Assembly (NCBI RefSeq): GCF_001424405.1
Contig: NZ_LMPS01000001.1
Location: 1,175,999-1,239,998 of the forward strand
Source of the DNA: Dyadobacter sp. Leaf189
Lineage (GTDB): Bacteria > Bacteroidota > Bacteroidia > Cytophagales > Spirosomataceae
DNA length: 64,000 bases
Reading direction: 5' to 3'
Positions 41,712 to 50,526 of the stretch are shown one piece after another; positions within the stretch are counted from its first letter, which is position 1; every line of letters starts with the position of its first letter. A program made the translations under genes and the position numbers. The notes under the pieces are model-generated. The model did not search any database and was not told where the DNA came from. It was given only the letters and a program-made list of their open reading frames with translations.

Positions 41712-42446
41712 TCAGGAGAACGTTTTGACCCTGCTGAGCAGATCGTTCCGGTTGTCGTTTGTGATCGGAATTTCGATTTCGTTGATCATCACATGCACAT
41801 AGTCAATCGCCGTAATCGCATTCAGATTGATGATGAAGGATTTATGAACGCGGAAGAACACGTTTGCAGGGAGCTGCTGAAGCATGTTTTTAAGTGTTTC
41901 CCGGATCGTATATTTTTTGTTCTTTGTGTGCAGTTCAAGATAGTTATCGTCGCTGCGGATGTAAAGGATATCTGCCAGCTGGATCTTTGTAAACATCTGT
42001 TTTTCCTTGATAAACAGCGCATCCTTGATCACAGTCGTATCCTCTTTTTCCTTGCTTTTGCTTTCGCCGGCCAATGCAGCAAGGCGGTAATTTTCAAGCG
42101 CCAGCTTCACGGCTGTATATACCGTGATTTTCTGAAACGGTTTTTGCAAAAATGCATGCGGCGCCGACTGCAGGGCTGCATTTACTACGGCGATATCGTC
42201 GTGGCTGGACAGGAAAAGGAATGGTATGCCGAGATTTTCCCGAATGTGATCGGCAAGATCAATACCAGTCTGGTAGCCGTTCAGGTTGATGTCAAGAATC
42301 GCAAGGTGGAAGATTCTGGAATTGAGCATTTCTACCGCAGTAGCATAGTCAGAAGCAATGTCATTGGCCTCATAGCCAAATCCATTCAGGAGAAATTGGA
42401 GGTGTCTGGCAATAATAAAATCGTCCTCAACAATTAGAATGTTCAT
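41712..42446 (-). CDS. LytTR family response regulator
   Basis: A 244-residue two-domain regulator. The receiver domain (1-120) has acidic pair E8/D9/D10, phospho-acceptor Asp52 in 'LAILDINLNGYQTG', Ser in 'FLFLSSHDD' and Lys in 'AFLQKPFQ'. The LytTR DNA-binding domain (about 145-244) has 'LADILYIRSDDNYLELHTKNKKYTIRETLKNM' and 'FFRVHKSFIINLNAI'. The start is set at MNILIVEDD (42444-42446). No kinase gene is adjacent; a LytS-type partner must lie elsewhere. Targets are unknown. Confidence 0.9.
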   Translation of the reverse strand: MNILIVEDDFIIARHLQFLLNGFGYEANDIASDYATAVEMLNSRIFHLAILDINLNGYQTGIDLADHIRENLGIPFLFLSSHDDIAVVNAALQSAPHAFLQKPFQKITVYTAVKLALENYRLAALAGESKSKEKEDTTVIKDALFIKEKQMFTKIQLADILYIRSDDNYLELHTKNKKYTIRETLKNMLQQLPANVFFRVHKSFIINLNAITAIDYVHVMINEIEIPITNDNRNDLLSRVKTFS

Positions 42447-42683
42447 TTTGTCAAATTGTACGCAACGCACTTGGCGAATCGTGACCGATAAATCTTTAAT
42501 AGAACAGGGCTTACTCGCCGGACTTGAAATAGTATGCATTCAAATACGAAATAACTTGTGTTTCGGATTTTCTAATACGTACTAGTCTTACAATTCACAG
42601 CTTTGCAAGATATTAAAATAAATATAAAATCGATTCTCACACAAGGACTTATAAATTTTGTAGAGATATTTCGAATAATGAAA

Positions 42684-43985
42684 TCAGTGCGTTTTGTGGC
42701 GGCCGGTGAGTAGAAAAAGCAATGTAACCAATGCAAGTCCGCCGAAGAACCAGAGACTTAATGCAGGATTATAGTAGATAATTGCCACTAGGCACACGCC
42801 CGAGAGCAGGAGCGCGACCGCTGGAAAATAGGGATAGGCGGGTACTTCGAAAGGTCTTTCGAGGGCAGGTTCTTTTCTCCGCAGTGAAAACAACGCGGCC
42901 ATACTGATCATATACATGACCACTGCACCTAATGCAGCCAAAATGATCACCTGATCCGTAGTACCCAGCAGCAACGCGGCGCACCCGGCCACTCCACCGG
43001 CGATCAGCGCCCAGTGCGGCGTTTGGAAGCGCGCATTTACCTGGCCTAAAAAAGAAGGAAGATACCCGCTTCTGGCCAATGCGAAAATTTGCCGCGAATA
43101 GCCGATTACCGTTCCGTGAAAGGAGGCGATCAGCCCGAAAAGGCCAAGACTGGCGAAGAGCTGCGTGAGCCCGCTGTCGCGACCCAGCACAATGCCCAGG
43201 GCAGCAGGCAATGGATAGTCGATCTCGCTCAGCGACTGCCACGGAGCGATACCGCCCGTAACGATCATCACGGCCAGCGCAAGTACCACCAGCGTAAGGA
43301 TACCATAAATGTAGCCTAGTGAAATAGTGCGCCTGGGATCTTCCACTTCTTCGGCCACCATTGCCACGCCCTCTATCGCCAGGTAAAACCAGATCGCGAA
43401 TGGAAGTGCAGCAAAAACGCCCGGCCAGCCAAACGGCATCGGGTCTGTGACGTAAGTCTCGTACGAAAAGTGCGGGGCAATAATGCCGATGTAGATCAGC
43501 AGCTCGGCAACAGCGAGCAGGGTTACCACCAGGGAAAAGGTAGCCGATTCTTTTATCCCCAATAAATTGATCATAATGAAGATCAGGTAACACGCAAATG
43601 CGACGTGCAGCACTTCCAGCTGCGGGTACAGGAAGTGGGAGTAGCTGCCCAATGCAAAAGCAATGGCGGTAGGTGTTACCAGAAACTCGACCAGCGTGGC
43701 ATAGCCCGCGATCAGCCCGCCCCACCAGCCAAATGCCCGGTGAGCGTAGGAAAACGGCCCGCCAGCCTGGGGAATGGAGGTTGTCAGCTCGGTGAAGCTG
43801 AAAATGAAGGTAACGTACATCACTGTTACCACCAATGTCGCGATCAGAAAACCGATTGTTCCTGAAACCCCCCAACCATAATTCCAGCCAAAATATTCAC
43901 CTGAAATAACCAGTCCGACCGCGATCGCCCAAAGGTGGATTGGCTTTAAAACTTTTTTAAGAGCAGCACTTTGTACGGAGGTCAT
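42684..43985 (-). CDS. APC-family permease, ethanolamine permease type
   Basis: The 433-residue protein has 12 hydrophobic segments. The opening 'LKPIHLWAIAVGLVISGEYFGWNYGW' and 'TTSIPQAGGPFSYAHRAFGWWGG' are typical of the ethanolamine permease (EAT) branch of the APC superfamily. It should import ethanolamine or a similar amine by proton symport. It lies 25 bases downstream of a GDPD-like phosphodiesterase gene on the same strand, which suggests uptake of the head group released from glycerophosphoethanolamine. No ethanolamine ammonia-lyase gene is in the window. Confidence 0.8.
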   Translation of the reverse strand: MTSVQSAALKKVLKPIHLWAIAVGLVISGEYFGWNYGWGVSGTIGFLIATLVVTVMYVTFIFSFTELTTSIPQAGGPFSYAHRAFGWWGGLIAGYATLVEFLVTPTAIAFALGSYSHFLYPQLEVLHVAFACYLIFIMINLLGIKESATFSLVVTLLAVAELLIYIGIIAPHFSYETYVTDPMPFGWPGVFAALPFAIWFYLAIEGVAMVAEEVEDPRRTISLGYIYGILTLVVLALAVMIVTGGIAPWQSLSEIDYPLPAALGIVLGRDSGLTQLFASLGLFGLIASFHGTVIGYSRQIFALARSGYLPSFLGQVNARFQTPHWALIAGGVAGCAALLLGTTDQVIILAALGAVVMYMISMAALFSLRRKEPALERPFEVPAYPYFPAVALLLSGVCLVAIIYYNPALSLWFFGGLALVTLLFLLTGRHKTH

Positions 43986-44010
43986 ACGGTTCAGGTTAGT
44001 TGTTCAGGAG

Positions 44011-44790
44011 CTATCTTGGGGCATTGCGCAGGTAGTCGCCCATTTCCCTGACTTTGTCGGTGTTCAGGTAGTCGACATTCATGGACATGAGCGTGCGCCA
44101 GGAATTGATATTATCAGGCGTGGCCCAGATCCTTACTTTTTTGCCCATATCGTGAACCTGGCTGATCATTTTCATCAGGTTTTTCTTTTCTTTTTCGGGA
44201 ATTGGACCTTCACCATTCCAGCGGGAGTATTTCTGGAATGCCTGACTGATCAATCCGATTCTCCGCAGCTGCGCAGGTGTGTAGGTGATTTCAGGCCGGC
44301 CGTCGAAATAGATAAACGCAGGATACTTTTCGAATGTGGCGGGATCAGGCACGTTTCCGCTGATCACGATTTTGACAGAACCTTCGGGCGCAAAAATGGC
44401 TTTATGCGGTTCGAGCTGCCTGATCAATGCGGCCAGGGTTTCCTCTCCCGGCGTCTTTAGGTCGATGAGCAGTTGCATAGGCATATCGCCGGGATAGATC
44501 TTGCCGCCGTTTTTGCCAGCCTGTTCCAGAATGGGTTGAAGATAAAGCGCTCCGAAAGTTCTTTTGGGACTGATTTCCTTTATCTCATGCGCCACGTAAA
44601 GGCTGTCCTGCACGAGATAAAGATCCGCCTCGATAGAGCCGAACTGCTGTTCATAGGCATCAAAGAATGGTTTACGGCGCGTGTAATCATTGTGTGAATG
44701 CGCCTGGGCGGTGGTGTAAGCTTTGTTTTTTTGAGCAAATGTAAAAGGGGCAACGAATGCAAAAAGCAGGAACGTAAAGGTCAGTTTCAT
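44011..44790 (-). CDS. Secreted PI-PLC/GDPD-like phosphodiesterase
   Basis: The predicted product is a 259-residue protein with a signal peptide (MKLTFTFLLFAFVAPFTFAQ) and a TIM-barrel phosphodiesterase pattern: 'AQAHSHNDYTRRKPFFDAYEQQFGSIEADLYLVQDSLYVAHE' carries the His, and the E-x-D pair and second His of the GDPD metal site. Later blocks are 'MQLLIDLKTPGEE' and 'KVRIWATPDNINSW'. It probably cleaves glycerophosphodiesters in the periplasm. It is followed by the ethanolamine-type permease after 25 bases. Confidence 0.78.
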   Translation of the reverse strand: MKLTFTFLLFAFVAPFTFAQKNKAYTTAQAHSHNDYTRRKPFFDAYEQQFGSIEADLYLVQDSLYVAHEIKEISPKRTFGALYLQPILEQAGKNGGKIYPGDMPMQLLIDLKTPGEETLAALIRQLEPHKAIFAPEGSVKIVISGNVPDPATFEKYPAFIYFDGRPEITYTPAQLRRIGLISQAFQKYSRWNGEGPIPEKEKKNLMKMISQVHDMGKKVRIWATPDNINSWRTLMSMNVDYLNTDKVREMGDYLRNAPR

Positions 44791-44986
44791 GTGGCTGGTG
44801 CGGAATGGGTAAGCTAATATCAGATCGAGAACACAATCTTCTTCGGTTTGATTTATAAAGCAAGAATTTTCTTCTGAAATAAGGGGCTATTTCAAACAAA
44901 TTTGCAATGAAGTGCGCAGATGAGCTGAGAATATCTTTATTTTAGCCCCACTTATCGCATTCCGATACAGGTAAATCAGCTCCTGC

Positions 44987-46675
44987 ATGAAACAAAATTC
45001 TTCTCTATTCCGGAAAAAAACGGTTGATCAAATTCTTAAAGACGCACATGCCAATGAAGGTGGATTAGCAAAAATCCTGGGAGTGAGGGACCTGGTATCG
45101 CTTGGAATTGCGGCAATCGTGGGAGCAGGGATTTTCAGTACCATCGGTCTGGCCAGCTTTAATGGCGGCCCTGCTGTTTCACTTCTTTTTGTTTTCACTG
45201 CAATCGCATGTGTGTTCACAGCATTGTCTTACGCACAGTTTGCCAGCACGGTTCCTGTATCCGGTAGTGCCTACACGTACGCATACGTCGCTTTTGGCGA
45301 GCTCTTCGCCTGGATTATCGGATGGGCGCTTATTCTCGAATACGCCGTGTCCAATATGGTCGTCGCCATTTCGTGGTCGGAGTACTTCGTCAGTATGCTC
45401 AAAGGTTTCGGCATTACGCTGCCGGGCTGGCTTACGATCAATCAGGAAAGTGCATTTGAAGCATACAGTAAGCTGCAAACTGCCGGAGCCGCCGAATTGT
45501 CGAGCTACGAACAATTTGCTGCTACTGCCTACGAGACCGCCCCGCGCATCGGCGACTTCGCGATCATGCTTAACCTGCCCGCGGGACTGGTTACATTGCT
45601 GATCACCGCGCTGGTTTACATCGGTATCCGCGAGTCGCGGACAGCAAGCAACATTATGGTGGTGTTGAAGATAGGAGTAGTGCTCCTGGTGATCCTGGCA
45701 GGTGCATTTTATGTAAAACCGGAGAACTGGACTCCCTTTGCACCCAATGGGGCCAAGGGTGTTCTGAGTGGAGTAGCCGCAGTATTTTTTGCATTTATAG
45801 GTTTTGACTCCATTTCTACCACGGCAGAAGAATGTAAAAATCCGCAACGCGATATGCCGCGGGCGATGATCTACTGTCTGGTAATTTGTACCGTTCTATA
45901 TGTACTGATTACACTTGTACTGACGGGGATGGTCAATTACAAAGAACTGAAAGTAAGTGATCCGCTTGCATTTGTTTTCCAGCAAAACGGGCTTGACTTT
46001 ATGGCGGGGGTTATATCGGTTAGTTCTGTCATCGCAATTACAAGCGCATTGCTGGTGTACCAGCTGGGCCAGCCAAGGATCTGGATGACCATGAGCCGCG
46101 ACGGCTTGCTGTGGAAAAGGTTTTCGAAGATTCACCCCAAATACCAGACACCCTCATTTGCCACGATCGTCACAGGTTTTGTGGTAGGTATCCCTGCATT
46201 GTTTTTCAAAATGGATTTCTTCGTCGACCTGACCAGCGTGGGTACATTCTTCGCATTCATTCTGGTTTGCGGCGGCGTACTTTACCTGGATCACAAAGGC
46301 ATTTCGGCGCAGTCCAAGTTCAGGGTACCTTACCTGAATGGAAAGTACCTGGTTGGGTTGTTGTTTGTGGTTGCAGTGATCGGTCTCGCCTTGTACGGAC
46401 AGGAAGTTATTGCAGAATGGGATACACTTTCAGGCGCTGAAATCATCGAGCACAAGCTGCTGACGATTATTTTCTGGATTACCTGGGCGGTTTTATCAGT
46501 AATGAGCTTCAAACATAATTTTTCAATACTACCGGTAGCAGGTATCCTGACAAACCTGTACCTGATGACCGAACTAGGCTCTTCCAACTGGCTGATCTTC
46601 GTGATCTGGCTGGCGATCGGGCTGGTGATCTATTTCAGCTACGGATACCGTCGGAGTAAACTAGCCGCTCAATAA
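44987..46675 (+). CDS. APC-family amino acid permease (CAT-like)
   Basis: A 562-residue inner-membrane transporter with about 12-14 membrane segments. 'LGVRDLVSLGIAAIVGAGIFSTIGLASFNGGPAVSLLF' (TM1 with the G-[AS]-G-I-F substrate site) and 'PVSGSAYTYAYVAFGELFAWIIGWALILEY' place it in the cationic amino acid transporter-like APC group. A loop of about 60 residues between segments 5 and 6 ('QESAFEAYSKLQTAGAAELSS') is longer than usual. The substrate is unknown. It ends two bases before the stop of the convergent lipoprotein gene. Confidence 0.88.
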   Translation: MKQNSSLFRKKTVDQILKDAHANEGGLAKILGVRDLVSLGIAAIVGAGIFSTIGLASFNGGPAVSLLFVFTAIACVFTALSYAQFASTVPVSGSAYTYAYVAFGELFAWIIGWALILEYAVSNMVVAISWSEYFVSMLKGFGITLPGWLTINQESAFEAYSKLQTAGAAELSSYEQFAATAYETAPRIGDFAIMLNLPAGLVTLLITALVYIGIRESRTASNIMVVLKIGVVLLVILAGAFYVKPENWTPFAPNGAKGVLSGVAAVFFAFIGFDSISTTAEECKNPQRDMPRAMIYCLVICTVLYVLITLVLTGMVNYKELKVSDPLAFVFQQNGLDFMAGVISVSSVIAITSALLVYQLGQPRIWMTMSRDGLLWKRFSKIHPKYQTPSFATIVTGFVVGIPALFFKMDFFVDLTSVGTFFAFILVCGGVLYLDHKGISAQSKFRVPYLNGKYLVGLLFVVAVIGLALYGQEVIAEWDTLSGAEIIEHKLLTIIFWITWAVLSVMSFKHNFSILPVAGILTNLYLMTELGSSNWLIFVIWLAIGLVIYFSYGYRRSKLAAQ

Positions 46676-46677
46676 TT

Positions 46678-47133
46678 TTATAGTTTTTCTACTTTCAGCT
46701 TGATCCGGCGAACCTCTTTTTGACGCACGCTGTCGAGGGAAGGTCCGGGTTCCAATGCCGAGAGTATGAATCGGTATTGCTGGCCCGCGAAGTTTTTGTC
46801 AAGGGTATCTATCAATACATAAGACGTTTTAACGCTGTCTTTCCGGGAAAACTGGCAACCTCCGAGGCACATCTTGACGTGCTCATTGATCCTACCCTCT
46901 GTCGTTATGCCCGATAACAGCAGGTCTACCTGCGCATTGCCCGCCCAAATGCAGTTTGCGCCTTCGGGACAGCGGCTGTCTCCATAAGCAAAGAAGGTCA
47001 GGGTAGCTTTGGGAACGTCATTAATTGTGATGGTTTCCTTATAGGCGATCCCTTCATCCCGCTTGTCAATGGAGTTATTTTGGCAGGAAACGATACTGCA
47101 AACCGCCGTGATCATCAATGCAAACTTTTTCAT
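46678..47133 (-). CDS. Putative lipoprotein
   Basis: The 151-residue protein has a lipoprotein signal (MKKFALMITAVCSIVSC, Cys17) and a beta-rich domain with four further Cys in 'GDSRCPEGANCIWAGNAQVDL' and 'KMCLGGCQF', which may form disulfides. I recognise a similar 'RCP.g..C.waG.a.v' motif in unnamed secreted Bacteroidota proteins, but assign no function. It stands alone between a permease and a histidine kinase gene. Confidence 0.75.
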   Translation of the reverse strand: MKKFALMITAVCSIVSCQNNSIDKRDEGIAYKETITINDVPKATLTFFAYGDSRCPEGANCIWAGNAQVDLLLSGITTEGRINEHVKMCLGGCQFSRKDSVKTSYVLIDTLDKNFAGQQYRFILSALEPGPSLDSVRQKEVRRIKLKVEKL

Positions 47134-47207
47134 ACCAGTCAGAATTTTTTTTCTTAACAGATGTTTGAAGGCGGTAAATAGTTGGAATGGAGCTGCCGAT
47201 GGGCTTA

Positions 47208-48548
47208 CTATATAATAAGCGTAAAAGTGGTACCCTTTCCTACTTCGGAAGTCACATTGAGCTGGCCGTTATGCTGTTGCAAAATCTGGCGGGAAAGACT
47301 TAATCCAATGCCGGAGCCAGTCTTTTTGGTTGTGTAAAAAGGAATGAAAATGTTCTCGATCGCCTCTGGTTCGATACCGTCCCCATTATCAGCTACTTCT
47401 ATCATCACGGTGTTGTCGGTCTGGTAGGCGGTGAGTGTGATGAGCCGGTCGGTTTGGGCCGAAAAAGCCTCGGAAGCATTTTTGACGAGGTTGATCAAAA
47501 CCTGCTGGATCTGGTCTGCATCAGCTTTGACCATCAGGTTCTCCGGTTTTACCGAAAGTTTCCACAAAACACCCGACTTGGTCAGGTCTGTTTGGAGCAG
47601 CTGCAATACTTCCTGCAAAAGCTCTGCAACACTGTGGCTGGCGAAAACCGGTTTGGGCAGCGTCGTAAAATCGCGATACGCATTTACAAATTGCATCATA
47701 CCCTTGCTGCGCTTTTCGAGCGTAGATAATGCCTCTTTCAAGTCATTAACAGCCTCCTGGTCGCTGGTGGATTTTTCAATATCTTCATTCACGATCAATC
47801 GCATGGTACCTACCAGCGACACGATCGGCGTCATGGAATTCATGATCTCGTGACGTAAAACCCGCGTCAGGTTTTGCCACGATTCAACTTCCTGCTGCTG
47901 TAATTCGGTTTGGATATTTTGTAAAACCACAATCCTGACCCACATACCGCGCAGCTGGATCGCCGCACCCTGCAATGCAAGCGGCTGGTCTGACGGAGTA
48001 CGGTACAATTCCCGCACGCCGCTGTTCAGATTGGAAAGCAGCTCGTAAAGGCGCGGATGCTTGTCTTTCAGCTCCACAAGCTGGTGTAGCCGGTAAATAC
48101 CAAGCATGCGCAAAGCCGCATTGTTGATCAGGTTCACCTGGCCCGTGCTGTCAAAAGTGATCAACCCCGTACCAATATGCTGCACAATGGTATTCAGGTA
48201 TTGAAGATTCGCCTCCTTTTCTGCCCGCGCCTGGCGAAATGCGTGCAATACCTCATTGAATTGCTGGTTAAGCTCCTTGAAAGTACGCCCCATTTTGTTG
48301 TCCGACCGGAAATTGATCGTAAAGTCAGAGTACCGCACCGATTCCAGGAAATAGGTGAGCTTCCTGTTCACATTGGTCACATACTGATACAGCAGCGAAG
48401 CCTGCACAAATATGAAAATGGTTCCGAGCACATACACGAGCATTTCATTGGTATGCCTGGCAGCAAGCCACGCCAAAGCAATCACGCTCAGGATAATAAT
48501 CGCTATCCTGATCATGATCATAATACTAAAGTGCCGAAGTCCGATCAT
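47208..48548 (-). CDS. Sensor histidine kinase, NtrY-like
   Basis: The 446-residue membrane kinase has two N-terminal helices (about 8-30 and 36-56), a linker, a PAS domain (about 112-215, 'GLITFDSTGQVNLINNAALRMLG'), a phospho-acceptor His233 in 'LRHEIMNSMTPIVSL', and the ATPase domain with N box 'QVLINLVKNASEAF', G1 'DNGDGIEPEA', F box 'FIPFYTTKKTGSGIGLSLSRQ' and G2 'GKGTTFTL'. The H box is of the NtrY type that pairs with NtrC-family regulators. The only such regulator in the window starts at 58796, over 10 kb away. Pairing is inference. Confidence 0.9.
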   Translation of the reverse strand: MIGLRHFSIMIMIRIAIIILSVIALAWLAARHTNEMLVYVLGTIFIFVQASLLYQYVTNVNRKLTYFLESVRYSDFTINFRSDNKMGRTFKELNQQFNEVLHAFRQARAEKEANLQYLNTIVQHIGTGLITFDSTGQVNLINNAALRMLGIYRLHQLVELKDKHPRLYELLSNLNSGVRELYRTPSDQPLALQGAAIQLRGMWVRIVVLQNIQTELQQQEVESWQNLTRVLRHEIMNSMTPIVSLVGTMRLIVNEDIEKSTSDQEAVNDLKEALSTLEKRSKGMMQFVNAYRDFTTLPKPVFASHSVAELLQEVLQLLQTDLTKSGVLWKLSVKPENLMVKADADQIQQVLINLVKNASEAFSAQTDRLITLTAYQTDNTVMIEVADNGDGIEPEAIENIFIPFYTTKKTGSGIGLSLSRQILQQHNGQLNVTSEVGKGTTFTLII

Positions 48549-48593
48549 CGAAGGGCTGGTGGTTTTTTAGTTAATGGGTTGTTTGGTCGTTTG

Positions 48594-48765
48594 TAGTCAT
48601 TGGGTCATTGATTGCCATTTATGGTCTTTAGGTCATTTGTAGTCATTAGCTTATTGATTGTATTGGATGAAGGTATGCTTTGAGTCAATTGATGAATCTC
48701 AAAAGACAAAAAATGACAATCAATGACTATTAATGACCATCAATGACCAAAAATGACAATAATCC
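48594..48765. repeat. Decamer-periodic inverted repeat locus
   Basis: Five consecutive decamers AATGACNATN-like occupy 48712-48761 (AATGACAATC, AATGACTATT, AATGACCATC, AATGACCAAA, AATGACAATA). An inverse array of GTCATT units with spacings of 8 or 10 bases lies at 48596-48651. About 60 unrelated bases separate them. It fills the gap between the histidine kinase and HAD genes. Confidence 0.8.
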
Positions 48766-48768
48766 CCT

Positions 48769-49443
48769 TTAACCCTCAACCACATTCGCCGGCACGCCTG
48801 ACATTTCGCTCAATATATATTTTTCCAGCGAGCTGATTTTATAATGCGCCATATCAAATTTCGGATCTTTGAAAACTTCCGCAGCAGGGACCGAAATGGT
48901 TACCATTCCCGCAGCATGCGCCGACCGCAGCCCGGCATGTGAATCTTCAAATGCAATGCATTCTTCCGGCAGTACGCCCAGTTTTTTGGCGGTGGTCAGG
49001 TACACAGCCGGGTGTGGTTTGGTAAATTCTTCCAGTTCTCCTGAATGCCAGGTATCGAAGTATTCTGTGATATTCAATCTCTCGAGTACGCCTTCGATCA
49101 GATCCATGTGTGAAGCGGAAGCTACTGCCAGCTTCAAACCTTCTGCTTTAAGCGTTTTGAGCAGTTCGATTGCGCCGGGCATTGCCTTGGCATTGTTCAG
49201 GATCAGCGTATGTGCCTTTGCTAGGATCTCTTTTTCAAGCTCTTCGAATGAAGGCGTGTTCCAGGGTTGGATTTTGTGACAAAAATCCAGGAAAAGCTTG
49301 ATCGACAAGCCTGTGGTCTGGAGTTTAAGTGCGTCAGTAATTTCAAAATTCACTTTTTTCATTACTTCATGAGCCGCCTGGTGCCACATTGGCTCTGAGT
49401 CGATCAGGAGGCCGTCCATGTCAAAAATTGCTGCTTTGATCAT
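48769..49443 (-). CDS. HAD-superfamily phosphatase, HxpB/beta-phosphoglucomutase-like
   Basis: A 224-residue subfamily IA HAD hydrolase. Motif I is 'IFDMDGLLIDSEPMW' (Asp8, Asp10), motif II 'LAVASASH', motif III Lys in 'FTKPHPAVYL' and motif IV 'ECIAFEDSHAGLRSAHAAGM'. The helical cap begins 'HQAAHEVMKKVNFEITDA'. The layout is that of E. coli HxpB (YniC), which dephosphorylates hexitol and 2-deoxyglucose phosphates; the substrate here is not certain. It is divergent from the thiamine operon. Confidence 0.87.
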   Translation of the reverse strand: MIKAAIFDMDGLLIDSEPMWHQAAHEVMKKVNFEITDALKLQTTGLSIKLFLDFCHKIQPWNTPSFEELEKEILAKAHTLILNNAKAMPGAIELLKTLKAEGLKLAVASASHMDLIEGVLERLNITEYFDTWHSGELEEFTKPHPAVYLTTAKKLGVLPEECIAFEDSHAGLRSAHAAGMVTISVPAAEVFKDPKFDMAHYKISSLEKYILSEMSGVPANVVEG

Positions 49444-49518
49444 ATTTGGGTTATTGTAAATGCGAAATCGGGTTGGTGATTGGTTATAAATTGTTTTTTA
49501 ATAACTCCTTAAAACTAC

Positions 49519-49526
49519 TACTTTCG
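49519..49526 (+). promoter_or_regulatory. Candidate -7 box of the thiamine operon
   Basis: TACTTTCG matches TAnnTTTG at all but one base and lies about 17 bases before the riboswitch. A -33 TTG is not well placed. Confidence 0.28.
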
Positions 49527-49542
49527 TAAATAAGAATGGCTT

Positions 49543-49618
49543 TGGGGGTGTCCAAAATAAGGACTGAGATTTATACCCTTTGAACCTGAAACAGTTGGTA
49601 CTGTCGTAGGAAAAAGCG
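49543..49618 (+). promoter_or_regulatory. TPP riboswitch (THI element)
   Basis: The conserved aptamer blocks are present in order: GGGGGTGTCC, GGACTGAGATTTATACCC, TTGAACCTGAAACAG and the closing CGTAGGAAA. GTCC/GGAC pairing gives the sensor helix. The expression platform would be the following 95 bases up to the thiM start. It should turn the thiM-thiE-thiD-tenA operon down when thiamine pyrophosphate is plentiful. Confidence 0.93.
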
Positions 49619-49714
49619 TGCGCGATCGTGTGATCTGCAATACCTTACAAAAAGCCCGCCAATGCGCGGCCGCTCCCTCCATTTGCCCATTCGTTTTTAA
49701 ACAAACACCGTGCT

Positions 49715-50518
49715 ATGGACTTGCATCTTGAACAAAATCTCACCCAACTGAGGAATACCGCGCCGCTCGTGCACAACATTACCAATTTCGTGGTGATGAA
49801 CTATACAGCCAATGCATTGCTGGCAGTTGGTGCTTCGCCGGTAATGGCGCATGCGGTTGAGGAAGTTGAAGAAATGGTATCGATCGCCGGCGCCCTCGTT
49901 GTGAACATTGGTACATTATCGGCACCGTGGGTAGCAGGTATGAAACTGGCGATCCGAAAGGCTTCCGAACTGAACAAACCCATTGTGCTGGACCCCGTGG
50001 GTGCAGGCGCGACCAGCTACCGGAACCAGACGCTCACAGAGCTGCTGGAACTCGCATCTCCTGCTATTATCCGCGGAAACGGATCTGAAATACTCGCAGT
50101 GGCCGGCGCTAACATCCGTACAAAAGGTGTCGACAGTACCGCCAATTCTACCGACAGCCTTGGAGCAGCGCGCGCATTGAGCAGTCAGTTTGGCTGCGTC
50201 GTAAGTGTGAGCGGCGCCACCGACATCATCGTTAAAGGAGAACAAACTGCCTACATTTCCAATGGAGTCGCATTGATGACGAAAGTAACCGGAATGGGCT
50301 GCTCCGCCTCTGCAATCGCAGGCGCCTATGCGGCGATAGTTGCCGATCCATTTGAAGCAGCTGTTTCAGCTGCGGCTACAATGGGCGTTTGCGGCGAACT
50401 GGCTTACCGCCATGCAAAATTGCCCGGCTCTTTCCAGATTGCTTTTCTGGATTGCTTGTCAGATATTACGCCGGCACACCTGGCTGAGCTGGCCAGGATC
50501 AAACTTTCTGAATTATAA
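49715..50518 (+). CDS. thiM: Hydroxyethylthiazole kinase
   Basis: A 267-residue ribokinase-like enzyme that phosphorylates 4-methyl-5-hydroxyethylthiazole with ATP. Signatures are 'APLVHNITNFVVMNYTANALLAVGASPVMAHAVEEVEEM', 'PIVLDPVGAGATSYRN', 'IIRGNGSEILAVAG' and 'VTGMGCSASAIAGAYAA' with the catalytic Cys. Length is normal. It leads the salvage operon, about 97 bases after the TPP riboswitch, with thiE eight bases downstream. Confidence 0.95.
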   Translation: MDLHLEQNLTQLRNTAPLVHNITNFVVMNYTANALLAVGASPVMAHAVEEVEEMVSIAGALVVNIGTLSAPWVAGMKLAIRKASELNKPIVLDPVGAGATSYRNQTLTELLELASPAIIRGNGSEILAVAGANIRTKGVDSTANSTDSLGAARALSSQFGCVVSVSGATDIIVKGEQTAYISNGVALMTKVTGMGCSASAIAGAYAAIVADPFEAAVSAAATMGVCGELAYRHAKLPGSFQIAFLDCLSDITPAHLAELARIKLSEL

Positions 50519-50526
50519 TAGAAACA

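Noticed and set aside
42769..43875. Long minus-strand open frame of 368 codons inside the ethanolamine-type permease gene
   Set aside because: It is a shifted frame of the permease. The translation is rich in Arg and Cys with no membrane pattern.
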